Of a stretch of 14,395 nt of DNA, positions 7,251 through 14,368 are shown one piece after another; positions within the stretch are counted from its first letter, which is position 1, and each line of letters starts with the position of its first letter. A program made the position numbers and the translations under genes. The notes beneath the pieces are model-generated. The model had not been told where the DNA came from. It did no database searches and saw only the letters and a list, made by a program, of their open reading frames with translations. The DNA is from Lachnospiraceae bacterium (GTDB lineage: Bacteria > Bacillota > Clostridia > Lachnospirales > Lachnospiraceae): NCBI GenBank assembly GCA_009774155.1, contig VSNE01000033.1:1-14395 (forward strand), given 5' to 3'.

Positions 7251-8086
7251 AAGTGGCAAAAAGCGCAGGCTTCTGCTTTGGCGTTCAGCGGGCGGTGGAT
7301 ACCGTTTATGAACAGGCAGAGAAGGGAGTCCGTCCAATCTATACTTACGGACCGATTATTCACAATGAAGTTGTAGTGGAGGATCTGAAAGAAAAGGGCG
7401 TGGAGGTACTGAACAGCCTGGAAGAACTAAAGAAGGTGGAAAAAGGAACCATTATTATCCGTTCCCACGGAGTCGGCAGGGAAATTTATGAACTGATTCG
7501 TGAAAAAGGGCTGGACTGCGTGGATGCGACCTGTCCCTTTGTGAAGAAAATTCACAAGATTGTGGATAAGGAAAGCGCAGCCGGAAAAGAGATTATTATT
7601 ATAGGGAATGACAAGCATCCGGAGGTGGAAGGAATCAAAGGATGGTGCCGCACAAAGGCATATGTAATCGAATCGGCAGAACAGGCGGAGGAGCTTTGCG
7701 CTTCAGAAACGGTTCCATTGTGCATTGTTTCCCAGACGACATTTAACTACAAGAAATTTAAAGATTTAGTTGAAATTCTTGATAAAAAGAGGTATGATAA
7801 GATTGTTGTAAATACAATTTGCAATGCGACGGAAGAGCGGCAGACAGAAGCACGTCAGATTGCAGGAGAAGTAGATGCCATGATTGTGATTGGCGGTAGC
7901 CACAGTTCAAATACGCAGAAGCTATTTGAGATTTGTAGAAACGAGTGCGAGAATACTTACTATATACAGACCGTTTGTGACCTGGATTTAGAAGTATTAC
8001 GATCTACTGGGCTTGTAGGTATTACAGCAGGGGCTTCCACCCCAAAGAAAATTATTGAGGAGGTTCAAACAAGATGTCTGAATTAA
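7241..8086 (+). CDS. ispH: 4-hydroxy-3-methylbut-2-enyl diphosphate reductase
   Basis: A 281-residue IspH (LytB) protein, the last enzyme of the MEP pathway, which reduces HMBPP to IPP and DMAPP with an iron-sulfur cluster. The three cluster cysteines are visible: Cys12 in GFCFGVQRAV, Cys98 in DATCPFV and Cys194 in NTICNATEERQ. Substrate residues are also present: His41 (IIHNEVV), His76 (RSHGVG), His126-Pro-Glu128, Thr167 (QTTFNY) and the GGSHSSNT loop (218-225). The start overlaps the end of cmk, and the stop lies 13 bases inside rpsA. In a number of Clostridia, IspH and S1 are one fused polypeptide; here they are separate but overlapping. Its presence shows that the organism makes isoprenoids by the MEP route. 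Confidence 0.97.
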   Translation: MQVKVAKSAGFCFGVQRAVDTVYEQAEKGVRPIYTYGPIIHNEVVVEDLKEKGVEVLNSLEELKKVEKGTIIIRSHGVGREIYELIREKGLDCVDATCPFVKKIHKIVDKESAAGKEIIIIGNDKHPEVEGIKGWCRTKAYVIESAEQAEELCASETVPLCIVSQTTFNYKKFKDLVEILDKKRYDKIVVNTICNATEERQTEARQIAGEVDAMIVIGGSHSSNTQKLFEICRNECENTYYIQTVCDLDLEVLRSTGLVGITAGASTPKKIIEEVQTRCLN

Positions 8087-9159
8087 GTTTTGAACAAATG
8101 CTGGAAGATTCATTAAAAACTATTAGAACAGGAGAAGTCGTAGAGGGCACGGTCATTGATGTCAAAGAAGATGAGATCATCTTAAATATAGGTTACAAGT
8201 CCGACGGTATCGTATCCAGAAATGAATATACGAATATCCCGAATGCAGACTTGACCACTATGGTTTCCGTAGGTGATACGATGGAAGTGAAAGTTCTGAA
8301 GGTAAATGACGGAGAGGGGCAGGTGCAGCTGTCTTACAGAAGAGTTGCCGCAGAGAGAGGCAGCAAGAGACTGGAGGAGGCTTTCGAGAACAAAGAGGTG
8401 CTGACTGCGAAGGTTGCTCAGGTTCTGGACGGCGGATTAAGCGTTGTTGTGGATGAGACCAGAATCTTTATTCCGGCGAGCCTGGTTTCCGATACTTATG
8501 AGAAGAATCTTGGCAAATATGCGGATCAGGAGATTGAATTTGTAATTACAGAGTTTAATCCGAAGAGGAGAAGAATCATCGGCGACAGAAGACAGCTTCT
8601 GGTTGCAAAGAAGGCAGAGATGCAGAAAGCGTTGTTTGAGAGAATCCATGAGGGAGATATCGTAGAAGGAGTCGTCAAAAACGTTACGGATTTCGGCGCG
8701 TTTGTCGATCTGGGAGGAGCAGACGGACTGCTTCACATTTCTGAGATGTCCTGGGGCCGCGTGGATCATCCGAAGAAGATGTTTAAGGTCGGCGATACTC
8801 TGAATGTTCTGATTAAAGAGATTAAGGAGACCAAGATTGCTCTGAGCTTAAAATTCGATGATGCCAATCCATGGCTGACCGCAGGAGAAAAATACGCAGT
8901 CGGCAACGTGGTGGAGGGCACCGTTGCACGTATGACAGATTTCGGCGCTTTTGTGGAGCTGGAGCCAGGTGTGGACGCGCTTCTTCATGTATCTCAGATT
9001 TCCAGAGAGCATGTGGAGAAACCGGCGGATGTGCTGAAGGGCGGCCAGGTGATTACTGCAAAGGTTGTGGACTTTAACGGTGAAGACAAAAAGATCAGTC
9101 TGAGCATAAAGGTTCTGGATTCCTCTGCGGAAGGAGTTATGGAGGAAGCAGAGGATTAA
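8074..9159 (+). CDS. rpsA: Ribosomal protein S1 homologue (four S1 domains)
   Basis: A 361-residue protein with four S1 RNA-binding domains at about 18-90, 105-172, 192-260 and 277-345. Domains 3 and 4 carry the clearest signature, VTDFGAFVDLGGADGLLHISEM and its near copy MTDFGAFVELEPGVDALLHVSQI. This is the shorter Firmicute form; the Escherichia coli protein has six domains. It binds mRNA on the 30S subunit, though in Gram-positives it is less central to initiation than in enterobacteria. AGGAGG (8058-8063) lies inside ispH, ten bases before the ATG, so translation is coupled to ispH. The acidic tail after domain 4 is short. It is the last gene of the core cluster. Confidence 0.93.
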   Translation: MSELSFEQMLEDSLKTIRTGEVVEGTVIDVKEDEIILNIGYKSDGIVSRNEYTNIPNADLTTMVSVGDTMEVKVLKVNDGEGQVQLSYRRVAAERGSKRLEEAFENKEVLTAKVAQVLDGGLSVVVDETRIFIPASLVSDTYEKNLGKYADQEIEFVITEFNPKRRRIIGDRRQLLVAKKAEMQKALFERIHEGDIVEGVVKNVTDFGAFVDLGGADGLLHISEMSWGRVDHPKKMFKVGDTLNVLIKEIKETKIALSLKFDDANPWLTAGEKYAVGNVVEGTVARMTDFGAFVELEPGVDALLHVSQISREHVEKPADVLKGGQVITAKVVDFNGEDKKISLSIKVLDSSAEGVMEEAED

Positions 9160-9177
9160 ACATAAAGTTTATATGAT

Positions 9178-9219
9178 TAACAGGAGGACATGCGGAGCAG
9201 CTTCGTATGTCCTCTGTTA
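9178..9219 (+). repeat. Long inverted repeat (hairpin 1) after rpsA
   Basis: A 19-bp stem: 9178-9183, 9185-9191 and 9192-9197 pair with 9214-9219, 9207-9213 and 9201-9206. One G (9184) is bulged, and the triloop is CAG. There is no T-run directly after it; the nearest (9238-9243) is 18 bases away, so it is not a textbook terminator. It may be the 3' end structure of the rpsA transcript or part of the rnf leader. Confidence 0.7.
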
Positions 9220-9226
9220 GTATAAA

Positions 9227-9271
9227 GGGATTGTCCATTTTTTCACAAGTTGCATCATGGACTGCAATCCC
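9227..9271 (+). repeat. Inverted repeat (hairpin 2) upstream of rnfC
   Basis: The basal stem GGGATT/AATCCC (9227-9232 with 9266-9271) is followed by the apical stem GTCCAT/ATGGAC (9233-9238 with 9257-9262). A three-base bulge lies on the right side and the loop is 18 bases. All 12 pairs are Watson-Crick. The function is unknown. Confidence 0.55.
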
Positions 9272-9279
9272 CAAAATTA

Positions 9280-9295
9280 TCCGGATCACTCCGGA
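9280..9295 (+). repeat. Small inverted repeat (hairpin 3) upstream of the rnfC ribosome binding site
   Basis: TCCGGA, a four-base loop, then TCCGGA again, ending about 13 bases before the GAGGG (9309-9313) that serves rnfC. TCCGGA is itself palindromic, so this is either a short hairpin or a tandem protein-binding site. Confidence 0.45.
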
Positions 9296-9319
9296 ATATT
9301 ATAAGAAAGAGGGATTCTT

Positions 9320-10636
9320 ATGGCTACTTTAACTTTTAAGGGCGGGGTACATCCTTATGACGGCAAAGATTTATCAAAAGATAAGCCGATTGTTCCTTAT
9401 CTGCCAAAGGGGGACTTAATTTATCCGCTTTCCCAGCATATCGGCGCGCCGGCTGCGCCTGTTGTTGCAAAGGGGGATCGCGTTCTGGCAGGACAGAAAA
9501 TTGCGGAAGCAAGCGGATTCGTATCTTCGCCGGTGTATGCCTCCGTATCCGGTACAGTGAAGGCAATCGAGCCGCACTTTGTATCGACGGGAGCAAAGGT
9601 CAATTCTATTGTGATTGAAAATGACGGATTGTATGAGGAAGCGGAAGGGCTTCCAATCAAACCTTTTGATGAGATGACGAGAGAGGATATTATCGGCGTC
9701 ATCAAGGAATCCGGCGTTGTGGGTATGGGAGGAGCGGGATTTCCTACTCATGTAAAGCTCTCTCCGAAGGAGCCGGAAAAAATTGATTATGTACTGGTAA
9801 ACTGTGCGGAGTGTGAACCGTATCTGACCAGTGATTACCGGATTATGATGGAACGCCCGGAGAAGGTTGTGGGCGGACTGAAGGTTGTACTGGAGCTGTT
9901 TGACAATGCAAAGGGCTGCATCTGTATTGAGGATAATAAGCCTGATGCGATTACAGTCATGCGGAAGCAATGCGAAAATGAGAGCCGCATTGAAGTAAAG
10001 GTGCTGAAGACAAAATATCCGCAGGGTGCGGAGCGTATGCTGATCCATGCGGTAACCGGACGCGATTTGAACTCCACAATGCTGCCTGCAGATTTGGGAT
10101 GCGTAGTAGACAACTGCGATACGATTACTTCTATCTATGATGCGGTTATTTTAGGAAAGCCTCTGACTTCCAGAGTTGTAACCATTTCCGGAGAAGCGAT
10201 TGCGTCTCCCTCCAACTTTGAATGCAGGATGGGAACCAATGTGGCAGAGCTGATTGAGGCTGCGGGAGGCTTCAAGGGCGCAGAGAAAAAGGTAATTTCC
10301 GGCGGTCCGATGATGGGATTTGCCATGTTTGATATTGAAGTACCGACTACGAAAACCACATCTGCGATTACCTGTCTCTTAAAGGACGCGGTATCGGAGG
10401 AGCAGACCACCGCATGTATTAACTGCGGACGCTGTGTAGCTGCCTGTGACGAAGGACTTGTTCCGGCAAGGCTGTCCCAGTTTGCAGAGAAATTTAATCT
10501 GGAGGCTTTCCAGAAATGGCATGGCATGGAATGTGTGGAATGCGGCTGCTGCAGTTATGTCTGTCCGGCAAAGAGACCGCTGGCTCAGGTGATCAAGAAC
10601 GTAAGACGTATGGTTATGGCTAACCGTAAGAAATAA
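9320..10636 (+). CDS. rnfC: Rnf complex subunit C (electron-transport complex, NADH-binding side)
   Basis: A 438-residue peripheral cytoplasmic subunit. The N-terminal region is rnfC-specific, with a biotinyl-like sandwich (about 35-100). A nucleotide/FMN domain follows, with VGMGGAGFPTHVK (134-146) and NCAECEPYLT (161-170), as in the NADH-binding Nqo1/NuoF relatives. Two [4Fe-4S] motifs lie near the C-terminus: Cys366/369/372/376 and Cys405/408/411/415. The second has the usual CP; the first has CD. In Rnf it passes electrons between NAD(H) and the rest of the complex. The length fits the clostridial form, without the long repeat tail of proteobacterial RnfC. It is the first gene of the rnf operon, preceded by a 160-base gap with inverted repeats. 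GAGGG at 9309-9313 supports the start. Confidence 0.95.
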   Translation: MATLTFKGGVHPYDGKDLSKDKPIVPYLPKGDLIYPLSQHIGAPAAPVVAKGDRVLAGQKIAEASGFVSSPVYASVSGTVKAIEPHFVSTGAKVNSIVIENDGLYEEAEGLPIKPFDEMTREDIIGVIKESGVVGMGGAGFPTHVKLSPKEPEKIDYVLVNCAECEPYLTSDYRIMMERPEKVVGGLKVVLELFDNAKGCICIEDNKPDAITVMRKQCENESRIEVKVLKTKYPQGAERMLIHAVTGRDLNSTMLPADLGCVVDNCDTITSIYDAVILGKPLTSRVVTISGEAIASPSNFECRMGTNVAELIEAAGGFKGAEKKVISGGPMMGFAMFDIEVPTTKTTSAITCLLKDAVSEEQTTACINCGRCVAACDEGLVPARLSQFAEKFNLEAFQKWHGMECVECGCCSYVCPAKRPLAQVIKNVRRMVMANRKK

Positions 10637-10650
10637 TTGAAAAAAGAGAA

Positions 10651-10659
10651 AGAGGTGAG
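10651..10659 (+). promoter_or_regulatory. Ribosome binding site deciding the rnfD start
   Basis: AGAGGTGAG lies just before the GTG at 10664. The TTG at 10637, directly after the rnfC stop, would put this strong site inside the gene and has no good site of its own. A GTG start also gives an N-terminus MSDLRNVSSSPHIRDK, which matches the usual RnfD beginning. Confidence 0.7.
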
Positions 10660-10663
10660 TCGT

Positions 10664-11602
10664 GTGAGTGATTTGAGAAATGTATCTTCATCACCGCATA
10701 TCAGAGATAAAGTAACCAGCACGAACATTATGCAGGATGTGGCGATTGCTTTGCTGCCGGCTTCTGCATATGGGGTATATCACTTTGGATTAAAAGCATT
10801 GCTTCTGATTCTGGTTACAATTGCAACCTGTGTTGCAACAGAGTACATATATGAAAAGCTGATGCATAAACCGATTACTATCCGTGATTTCAGCGCAGTT
10901 GTCACGGGCCTTCTGCTGGCGCTGAACCTTCCGGTCAGCGCAACCTGGTGGATGGCAGTCCTGGGCGGCGTGTTTGCAATTTTGATTGTAAAACAGCTTT
11001 TCGGAGGATTGGGGCAGAACTTCATGAATCCTGCCCTTGGAGCAAGATGCTTCCTTCTGATTTCTTTTGCCGGAAGAATGACGAATTTTGCTTATGATAC
11101 GTTTACCGGCGCAACCCCTCTGGCAGCTCTGAGAGCAGGGGAGAGCGTGGATGTATTTCAGATGATCGTCGGCAGTACGGCAGGTACAATCGGCGAGACC
11201 TCTGTCATCGCAATCCTGATTGGCGCGGCATATCTGCTTCTGAAGGGCGTCATTGATTTGAAAATTCCGGGAACCTATATTGTTACCTTTGCAGTATTTA
11301 TTCTGCTGTTCGGCGGACACGGATTTGATGGAGGCTATCTGGTGGCACAGCTTGCAGGCGGCGGATTAATGCTGGGCGCATGGTTTATGGCAACCGATTA
11401 TGTGACCAGTCCGATTACTCCTGCGGGCCAGATTGCATACGGCGTGATACTCGGCATTCTGACCGGCATTTTCCGCTGCTTCGGCGCGTCTGCAGAGGGC
11501 GTGTCCTATGCGATTATCTTCTCTAATTTATTAGTTCCGTTGATTGAGAAGGTTACCATTCCTGTGGCATTTGGTAAGACAAAAGCAGAAGGAGGTAAAT
11601 AA
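10664..11602 (+). CDS. rnfD: Rnf complex subunit D (membrane flavoprotein)
   Basis: A 312-residue integral membrane protein of the NqrB/RnfD family, with many hydrophobic segments. The motif FTGATPLAA places the threonine that carries covalent FMN in this family at Thr151. PHIRDKVTSTNIM near the N-terminus and GQNFMNPALGARCF (117-130) are also family-typical. It forms part of the membrane electron and ion path, together with RnfG, RnfE and RnfA. The GTG start at 10664 is preferred over TTG 10637. The stop lies three bases before the rnfG start, as expected for a compact operon. Confidence 0.94.
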   Translation: MSDLRNVSSSPHIRDKVTSTNIMQDVAIALLPASAYGVYHFGLKALLLILVTIATCVATEYIYEKLMHKPITIRDFSAVVTGLLLALNLPVSATWWMAVLGGVFAILIVKQLFGGLGQNFMNPALGARCFLLISFAGRMTNFAYDTFTGATPLAALRAGESVDVFQMIVGSTAGTIGETSVIAILIGAAYLLLKGVIDLKIPGTYIVTFAVFILLFGGHGFDGGYLVAQLAGGGLMLGAWFMATDYVTSPITPAGQIAYGVILGILTGIFRCFGASAEGVSYAIIFSNLLVPLIEKVTIPVAFGKTKAEGGK

Positions 11603-11605
11603 GTA

Positions 11606-12199
11606 ATGAATAAGATTATCAGAAACACTCTGATTTTGACCGCAATCACGCTGGTATCCGGTCTGCTGCTCGGATTTGTCCATGAGCTGACGGCAGCTCC
11701 GATTGCAGAGCAGGAAGCGCTTGCGAAGGCAAACGCATATGCGGAGGTTTTCCCGGGAGCAGAGACCTTTACGGTAATTGACGACACCGCAGAAGCGGCG
11801 GCCTTTATGGCCGAAAAAGGCTACAGCGCTCAGGAGATCAATGAGATTGCAGAAGCATGCGACGCATCCGGCAATGTGGTTGGCCATGTATTCAACCTTA
11901 CCACTCCGGAAGGCTACGGCGGAGACATCCAGATGACGGTTGGCGTGCAGAATGATATGACTATGCTGGGCATCTCCTTTTTGTCCATCAGCGAAACGGC
12001 CGGACTTGGCATGAATGCGGATACAGATACATGGAAAGCGCAGTTCGCAGGTATCCAGGCAGACGAAATCGTGTACACCAAATCCGGAAAAACTGCGGAT
12101 AACGAAATTGATGCAGTCAGCAGTGCAACCATTACCACAAAGGCAGTTACCGGCGCAGTCAATGCGGCGCTCTGTCTGGCTGGATATTATGCAGAGTAA
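11606..12199 (+). CDS. rnfG: Rnf complex subunit G (FMN-binding)
   Basis: A 197-residue subunit with one N-terminal membrane segment (about 7-27) and an extracytoplasmic FMN-binding domain. The covalent FMN site lies near the C-terminus in DAVSSATITT, with Thr175 as the flavin-bearing residue. The family consensus is S-G-A-T, so Gly is replaced by Ser here. GYGGDIQM (about 106-113) and the AGLGMNAD stretch are typical of the FMN-bind domain. It passes electrons between the flavin of RnfD and the membrane part of the complex. A strong AAGGAGGT (11589-11596) lies at the end of rnfD. The length is normal for Clostridia. Confidence 0.93.
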   Translation: MNKIIRNTLILTAITLVSGLLLGFVHELTAAPIAEQEALAKANAYAEVFPGAETFTVIDDTAEAAAFMAEKGYSAQEINEIAEACDASGNVVGHVFNLTTPEGYGGDIQMTVGVQNDMTMLGISFLSISETAGLGMNADTDTWKAQFAGIQADEIVYTKSGKTADNEIDAVSSATITTKAVTGAVNAALCLAGYYAE

Positions 12200-12214
12200 A
12201 GGGGGCGTACATTT

Positions 12215-12898
12215 ATGAATTCAGCAGGTGAACGTTTATATAACGGTATAGTGAAGGAGAATCCGACGTTTGTTATGATGCTCGGTATGTGTCCGACTCT
12301 GGCAGTTACCACAAGCGCCGTAAACGGGCTTGGCATGGGACTTACGACTATGGTGATCCTTGCTTTATCCAATATGATGATCTCGATGCTTCGGAAGATT
12401 ATTCCGGATGACGTGCGTGTTCCGGCATTTATCGTCGTTGTTGCATCCTTTGTAACGATTGTACAGTTTCTGCTCCAGGCATATATACCAAGCCTGAATG
12501 CCAGTCTTGGACTGTATATTCCGTTGATTGTTGTTAACTGTATTATTCTGGGCCGTGCCGAGGCATATGCTTCCAAAAATCCGGTGATGCCGTCTCTGTT
12601 CGACGGTATCGGCATGGGGCTTGGCTTTACGGTTGGCCTGACCAGTATCGGTATTGTCCGTGAACTGATTGGCTCGGGAAAGATTTTCGGCGCGCATATT
12701 CTCCCCGCATCTTATGAGCCTGTTTCCATCTTTGTTATGGCACCCGGCGCGTTCTTTGTTCTGGCATTGCTGACAGGCCTGCAGAACAAAGTAAAAATAA
12801 ATCTGGCCAATAAGGGCAAGGATGTGTCCAAAATTCAGAGCGGATGCAATGCAGACTGTGCTTCCTGCGCTGCAAAGTGCGGAAATGCAAAGGAATAG
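12215..12898 (+). CDS. rnfE: Rnf complex subunit E, with a cysteine-rich C-terminal tail
   Basis: A 227-residue membrane protein of the NqrD/RnfE family. Two conserved membrane cysteines are visible: Cys26 in LGMCPTLAVT and Cys109 in LIVVNCIILGRAEA. In related structures these, with the matching pair in RnfA/NqrE, hold a [2Fe-2S] cluster in the membrane. The body ends at about residue 195. It is followed by a basic linker and a tail with Cys211, Cys215, Cys218 and Cys222 (C-x3-C-x2-C-x3-C), absent from the E. coli-type protein as I know it. That tail could bind metal or an iron-sulfur cluster, but this is inference. AAGGGGG (12199-12205) precedes the ATG, and the gap to rnfA is 13 bases. Confidence 0.94.
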   Translation: MNSAGERLYNGIVKENPTFVMMLGMCPTLAVTTSAVNGLGMGLTTMVILALSNMMISMLRKIIPDDVRVPAFIVVVASFVTIVQFLLQAYIPSLNASLGLYIPLIVVNCIILGRAEAYASKNPVMPSLFDGIGMGLGFTVGLTSIGIVRELIGSGKIFGAHILPASYEPVSIFVMAPGAFFVLALLTGLQNKVKINLANKGKDVSKIQSGCNADCASCAAKCGNAKE

Positions 12899-12911
12899 GG
12901 GGTAGAGACAA

Positions 12912-13487
12912 ATGAAAGAATTATTGATGATTGCCATTGGCTCTGCCTTGGTAAATAATGTTGTATTAAGCCAGTTCCTTGGAATCTGCCCGTTCCTCGG
13001 CGTATCCAAGAAGGTAGAAACGGCTGCCGGCATGGGCGGCGCGGTTATCTTTGTTATCACACTGGCGTCTTTTGTTACCAGCGCCATTGATAAGCTTCTT
13101 CTGATACCGCTTCATATGACTTATCTGCAGACAATTGTATTTATTCTTGTAATTGCCTGTCTGGTACAGTTTGTGGAGATGTTTTTAAAGAAAAGCATTC
13201 CTTCTCTCTATCAGGCGCTGGGTGTATATCTTCCTTTGATTACAACGAACTGCGCCGTACTTGGCGTGGCTTTGACCAATGCAACAAAAGAATACAATAT
13301 CCTGACCAGTACCGTGAATGGCTGCGCAGTCGCATGCGGTTTCACAATTTCCATCATTTTGCTGGCAGGTATCCGTGAAAAACTGGAATACAATGATATA
13401 TCCCCGGCCCTGAAGGGTTCTCCAATCGTACTGGTAACTGCAGGTCTGATGGCAATTGCATTTTGCGGATTCTCGGGTATTATCTAA
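12912..13487 (+). CDS. rnfA: Rnf complex subunit A
   Basis: A 191-residue membrane protein of the NqrE/RnfA family with about six hydrophobic segments. Conserved cysteines are Cys26 in FLGICPFLGVSKK and Cys114 in ITTNCAVLGVAL. These are the partners of the RnfE cysteines for the membrane [2Fe-2S] cluster. The N-terminal SALVNNVVLSQFLG and the C-terminal IREKLEYNDISPALKGSPI stretch are very family-typical. RnfA and RnfE are related halves with opposite membrane orientation. AGGGGGT (12897-12903) at the rnfE stop serves the ATG. The length matches the family almost exactly. Confidence 0.96.
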   Translation: MKELLMIAIGSALVNNVVLSQFLGICPFLGVSKKVETAAGMGGAVIFVITLASFVTSAIDKLLLIPLHMTYLQTIVFILVIACLVQFVEMFLKKSIPSLYQALGVYLPLITTNCAVLGVALTNATKEYNILTSTVNGCAVACGFTISIILLAGIREKLEYNDISPALKGSPIVLVTAGLMAIAFCGFSGII

Positions 13488-13499
13488 GGAGGTAGGACG

Positions 13500-14291
13500 A
13501 TGAGTATAACAGGAATTATCATCGCCACGGTTATCGTAGGCGGTGTGGGCATCTTCATTGGACTGTTCCTTGGGGCAGCCGGTGAAAAGTTTGCAGTAGA
13601 GGTAGATGAAAAGGAAGTGGCTGTCCGGGAATGCCTTCCGGGCAATAACTGCGGCGGCTGCGGATATGCAGGCTGCGACGGCCTGGCGGCTGCGATTGCC
13701 AGGGGTGAGGCCCCGGTAAACGGCTGTCCGGTGGGCGGCGCTCCGGTAGGCGCGAAGATTGCGGCTATCATGGGCGTGGAAGCCGATGAAGGCGTAAGAA
13801 AGGTTGCATTTGTAAAATGTGCCGGAACATGCGATATTGCGCCGAAGAACTATGAATATACGGGCGCGGAGGACTGCCGTTTCGTCAATATGATGCAGAA
13901 CGGCGGAGACAAAGTATGTACATTCGGATGCCTTGGCTATGGCTCCTGCGTAAAGGAATGTCCCTTTGACGCAATTCATATCGTAAACGGCATCGCGGTC
14001 GTGGATACTGATGCATGTAAAGCCTGCGGTAAATGTGTGGCCGCATGTCCGAAGAAGTTGATTGAGCTTGTGCCGGTTGAGGGAGTTTCTTACGTACAGT
14101 GCAATTCCAAGGATAAAGGCAAGGATGTCACAAAGGCATGTAAAGCCGGATGCATCGGCTGTATGAAATGTGTAAAGACCTGCGAAGCGGGCGCAATTAC
14201 CGTAGAGGGCAACGTAGCTCATGTGGATTATGAGAAATGTACCGGATGCGGTAAATGTAAGGAGGCTTGTCCGAGGAAAATCATAAAATAA
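13500..14291 (+). CDS. rnfB: Rnf complex subunit B (multi-cluster ferredoxin-like subunit)
   Basis: A 263-residue subunit with an N-terminal membrane anchor (about 4-26). A [4Fe-4S] module follows with Cys45, Cys51, Cys54, Cys59 and Cys76 (CLPGNNCGGCGYAGC). Four ferredoxin-type motifs come next: Cys140/144/150/154, Cys173/176/179/183, Cys218/221/224/228 and Cys247/250/253/257. Extra cysteines at 107, 111, 126, 201 and 214 fall outside these sets. RnfB takes electrons from reduced ferredoxin at the cytoplasmic face and passes them into the complex. The protein ends six residues after the last cluster cysteine. TAAGGAGGT, partly made of the rnfA stop codon, is the ribosome binding site. Last position is the usual place for rnfB in Clostridia. 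Confidence 0.96.
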   Translation: MSITGIIIATVIVGGVGIFIGLFLGAAGEKFAVEVDEKEVAVRECLPGNNCGGCGYAGCDGLAAAIARGEAPVNGCPVGGAPVGAKIAAIMGVEADEGVRKVAFVKCAGTCDIAPKNYEYTGAEDCRFVNMMQNGGDKVCTFGCLGYGSCVKECPFDAIHIVNGIAVVDTDACKACGKCVAACPKKLIELVPVEGVSYVQCNSKDKGKDVTKACKAGCIGCMKCVKTCEAGAITVEGNVAHVDYEKCTGCGKCKEACPRKIIK

Positions 14292-14321
14292 GACCATTCA
14301 ATGCCGGATTGGTTTCTGACT

Positions 14322-14368
14322 GCAAAAATGCCATCGTCTGCAGAAAATGCAGATAATGGTATTTTTGC
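14322..14368 (+). terminator. Intrinsic terminator after rnfB, probably bidirectional
   Basis: A stem of about 20 bp (14322-14342 with 14348-14368) has one mismatch, wobble pairs, and a GAAAA loop. The outer part pairs an A-tract (14324-14328) with a T-tract (14362-14366), so either strand would end in a T-run after a CCAT/ATGG-closed stem. A further run of seven T lies at 14386-14392. It starts 30 bases after the rnfB stop and closes the operon. Confidence 0.8.

Noticed and set aside
8041..8086. Programmed frameshift producing an IspH-S1 fusion
   Set aside because: The rpsA frame has a TGA at 8056-8058, so a -1 slip would have to occur within the next 15 bases, and no slippery sequence lies there. 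rpsA also has its own ribosome binding site and ATG.
9190..9225. An 11-residue leader peptide with AGGAGG just upstream
   Set aside because: The spacing to the ATG is only two bases, both elements lie inside the hairpin 1 stem, and the peptide has no run of regulatory codons. Coincidence is more likely.
9231..9258. TTGTCC or TTGCAT as -35 elements of an rnf promoter
   Set aside because: No good -10 hexamer lies at the right distance for either, so I could not place a promoter with confidence.
9416..10048. Minus-strand open frame of 210 codons opposite rnfC
   Set aside because: It lies wholly within rnfC and shows no domain or ribosome binding site. It is read as a shadow.
12365..13087. Minus-strand open frame of 240 codons across rnfE and rnfA
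   Set aside because: It spans two well-supported plus-strand genes and has no recognisable protein features.
13185..14297. A 370-codon open frame on the minus strand opposite rnfB and rnfA
   Set aside because: The plus strand encodes unmistakable RnfA and RnfB with cluster motifs. The antisense frame is a codon-bias shadow with low-complexity, Cys/His-rich text and no recognisable domain.
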